This document shows positions 6,455-7,377 of a stretch of DNA of 7,377 bases, piece by piece. A program made the position numbers and the translations under genes. Positions within the stretch are counted from its first letter, which is position 1. Each line of letters begins with the position of its first letter. Source of the DNA: an uncultured Porphyromonadaceae bacterium (GTDB taxonomy: Bacteria > Bacteroidota > Bacteroidia > Bacteroidales > Muribaculaceae). The stretch covers positions 1 through 7,377 of the forward strand of contig UROS01000118.1 in the NCBI GenBank assembly GCA_900549445.1, given 5' to 3'. The notes below the pieces were generated by a model that saw nothing but the letters and a program-made list of their open reading frames with translations, ran no database searches and was not told the origin of the DNA.

Positions 6455-6607
6455 ATGTTACGCCTCGTGATGCAAGAGCTATATGAGTTTGCCGACTTTT
6501 ATAACTCTTAAACACGGGGCGTGCTGTTTTGGATTTTCGGCGATCTCGGCAAGATAACGATAACAGCCGAGGATCTGCTTGAAATAAAAGCTCTCATGGG
6601 GGCATAA
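6455..6607 (+). pseudogene. short frame interrupted by one TAA, possible decayed gene
   Basis: Reading from the ATG at 6455 gives MLRLVMQELYEFADFYNS, then a TAA at 6509-6511. The same frame then continues TRGVLFWIFGDLGKITITAE and further to a second stop at 6605-6607. Both halves look protein-like, with an amphipathic helix, a hydrophobic VLFWIF stretch and a helical DLLEIKALMGA end. A single base change would restore a 50-residue protein. Alternatives are two tiny genes (ATG 6455 or 6470; GTG 6521, 28 residues) or chance. An overlapping ATG at 6483 gives only 24 residues. I do not recognise the family, and the call is weak. Confidence 0.3.
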
Positions 6608-6640
6608 AACAAAAACGCCCGCCCCTTGTGAGGGCGGGCG
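6606..6640 (-). terminator. intrinsic terminator of the minus-strand gene pair
   Basis: A 9-bp all-GC stem, CGCCCGCCC (6616-6624) and GGGCGGGCG (6632-6640), encloses a 7-base loop. On the minus strand it is followed by a T-rich run (TTTTTGTTTT, complement of 6606-6615), the classic intrinsic terminator form. It lies about 40 bases past the stop of the cysteine-cluster gene. On the plus strand only CATATCTATAT follows, so termination of the late transcript there would be weaker. Confidence 0.8.
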
Positions 6641-6655
6641 CATATCTATATGGGA

Positions 6656-6675
6656 GCCGCAGGGAAACTTGCGGC
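6656..6675. other. 8-bp hairpin with GAAA tetraloop
   Basis: GCCGCAGG (6656-6663) pairs with CTTGCGGC (6668-6675), including one G-T wobble, around the loop GAAA (6664-6667). Read on the plus strand this is a GNRA tetraloop, one of the most stable RNA loops. It lies just 3' of the minus-strand stop codon and between that stop and the terminator. It could stabilise either transcript's end, or be incidental GC structure. Confidence 0.45.
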
Positions 6676-6680
6676 GCCTG

Positions 6681-6983
6681 TTATTTACGGTATCTGCATA
6701 TCAGCATCGGGTGTCCGCCCTCGCCGAACTTTCGGCAGATAAGCGGGCGATGCTCGTAGATATTACACTTGTAGTCCGCTCTCAGGAACGGGCATTTGTT
6801 GCTTGTCGAATTGTCCGACGTCTCAACCATTTCCGACGGAGGAAACTCGGGATTGTACGGCATCGGAGAAGTCGCGATAACCTTGTTGACAATCTTGTCG
6901 GCAAACTGCTCCAGCATTCCTATTGGCAGTACAATATTATAGCAACAGGCGGCGTGGCATTTGTAGGTTCTGCATTTTCTCAT
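6681..6983 (-). CDS. YkgJ-like cysteine-cluster metal-binding protein
   Basis: A 100-residue protein with eight cysteines at 4, 9, 13, 14, 64, 73, 83 and 96. The N-terminal KCHAACC and the C-terminal NKCPFLRADYKCNIYEHRPL followed by ICRKFG match the CxxCxxCC / YkgJ family pattern (CPFL...C.IYE.RP..CR.FG). The family is predicted to bind zinc or an iron-sulphur cluster, and its biochemical role is poorly defined. The first cluster here is C-x3-CC rather than the usual CxxCxxCC spacing, with Cys4 as a possible extra ligand. The ATG at 6983 overlaps the upstream stop by one base (TAATG), so it is coupled to the DUF4406 gene. It is followed by a minus-strand terminator. Phage moron or host accessory gene cannot be decided here. 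Confidence 0.85.
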   Translation of the reverse strand: MRKCRTYKCHAACCYNIVLPIGMLEQFADKIVNKVIATSPMPYNPEFPPSEMVETSDNSTSNKCPFLRADYKCNIYEHRPLICRKFGEGGHPMLICRYRK

Positions 6984-7336
6984 TACTGTTTTGATTTAGG
7001 CAATATTTCGTCAATTGATACCATGTCTGAGAATGTGTAAAACCGCTCCAGGTCATATCTTACAGCTATGTCATGTTCTGTGCTGCAACCTTTACTCTTA
7101 GTCCATTGTGGATGAAAATACACGGCATCGCAGAGCAGTAATTTCTCGATGTCTCGTCCCATGTAGTAGGCATACTTCTGTTTCTCCGTCCACTCGGGAG
7201 GAGCCAAAGGTGTGTCGAAAGGGTTGACGGGTTCGTGGCCGAGGGCTTTAATCCTTTCGGCTATTTGTGTTGCTAAGGCTTGCTGGGTGGCGAGGTCTAA
7301 ATTGGAGATGGGAATTGAAATGTCACTACTGTCCAC
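6983..7336 (-). CDS. DUF4406 / nucleoside deoxyribosyltransferase-like protein
   Basis: A 117-residue protein with the pattern of DUF4406, a relative of nucleoside 2-deoxyribosyltransferases: an N-terminal strand ISIPIS (6-11), GHEPVNPFD (33-41), a MGRDIEKLLLCDAVYF motif (59-74) and GCSTEHDIA (83-91). Glu87 sits where the deoxyribosyltransferase fold carries its catalytic glutamate. Related enzymes exchange bases on deoxynucleosides, so a role in nucleotide salvage or modified-base metabolism is possible, but the activity of DUF4406 proteins is not established. The start is taken as GTG at 7336: no in-frame ATG lies upstream before a stop, and it leaves the usual few residues before ISIPIS. 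A partial start further upstream cannot be excluded because only 41 bases remain. It overlaps the downstream cysteine-cluster gene by one base. Confidence 0.8.
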   Translation of the reverse strand: MDSSDISIPISNLDLATQQALATQIAERIKALGHEPVNPFDTPLAPPEWTEKQKYAYYMGRDIEKLLLCDAVYFHPQWTKSKGCSTEHDIAVRYDLERFYTFSDMVSIDEILPKSKQ

Positions 7337-7377
7337 TAAAAAAATGGACGGGCTTAAAAATTAAATAAATTCGGTTC
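7337..7377 (-). promoter_or_regulatory. A/T-rich leader of the minus-strand gene pair
   Basis: The 41 bases upstream of the GTG at 7336 are A/T-rich on the minus strand (ATTTATTTAATTTTTAAG, then a run of seven T before AGTG). This suits a promoter or leader, but no clear TAnnTTTG element is present and the contig window ends here. Confidence 0.3.

Noticed and set aside
6304..6486. 60-codon frame overlapping the end of the coiled-coil gene
   Set aside because: Most of it is the out-of-frame shadow of that gene; the last 28 residues show no clear pattern.
6669..7040. 123-codon plus-strand frame over the minus-strand genes
   Set aside because: It is opposite two genes with clear family motifs and has no recognisable sequence of its own.

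Overview
The window is the end of a contig, not an intact locus edge. Bases 5-37 are an Illumina Nextera (Tn5) Read 1 adapter, so biological sequence starts at base 38. The genes look like the late end of a Bacteroidales (pro)phage: tail fibre, a second structural protein, two small unknowns and a lysis cassette. Three things suggest Bacteroidota: fibre modules of the ATKLxTARxxxGxxFDGT type, starts preceded by A/T-rich leaders rather than strong Shine-Dalgarno sequences, and a DUF4406 / cysteine-cluster gene pair that I recall from Bacteroides-group phages. The coding DNA is GC-rich, so a GC-rich gut genus such as Alistipes is possible, but I cannot assign the host. No integrase, repressor, tRNA, CRISPR array or insertion sequence is visible, so lytic versus temperate is open.

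Layout: 38-2881 is a 5'-truncated, modular tail fibre. 2897-4153 is a 418-residue, probably structural, virion protein. After a 62-base A/T-rich leader come a 105-residue protein (4216-4533), an A/T-rich palindromic island (4551-4601) and a 140-residue protein (4607-5029). The lysis cassette follows with overlapping or near-abutting genes: a T7-lysozyme-like amidase (5029-5445, all expected zinc and catalytic residues present), a lipoprotein with a C-terminal membrane anchor (5442-5882, the layout of a unimolecular spanin), and a one-TM coiled-coil protein (5888-6400).

From 6401 to 6680 lies a convergent intergenic region. It holds a 10-bp-stem inverted repeat, a short reading frame broken by one TAA, a strong GC hairpin whose T-tract serves the minus strand, and a GAAA-loop hairpin. 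Two minus-strand genes follow, overlapping by one base: DUF4406 (7336-6983) first, then a CxxxCC / YkgJ-like cysteine-cluster protein (6983-6681). They are transcribed toward the late genes and look like a separate accessory module.

How the genes fit together: the fibre and its neighbour probably act in host binding. The amidase cuts peptidoglycan, and the lipoprotein would then link and disrupt the outer and inner membranes. No classical multi-TM holin is visible, so the coiled-coil TM protein is the best local candidate for a membrane partner, by inference only.
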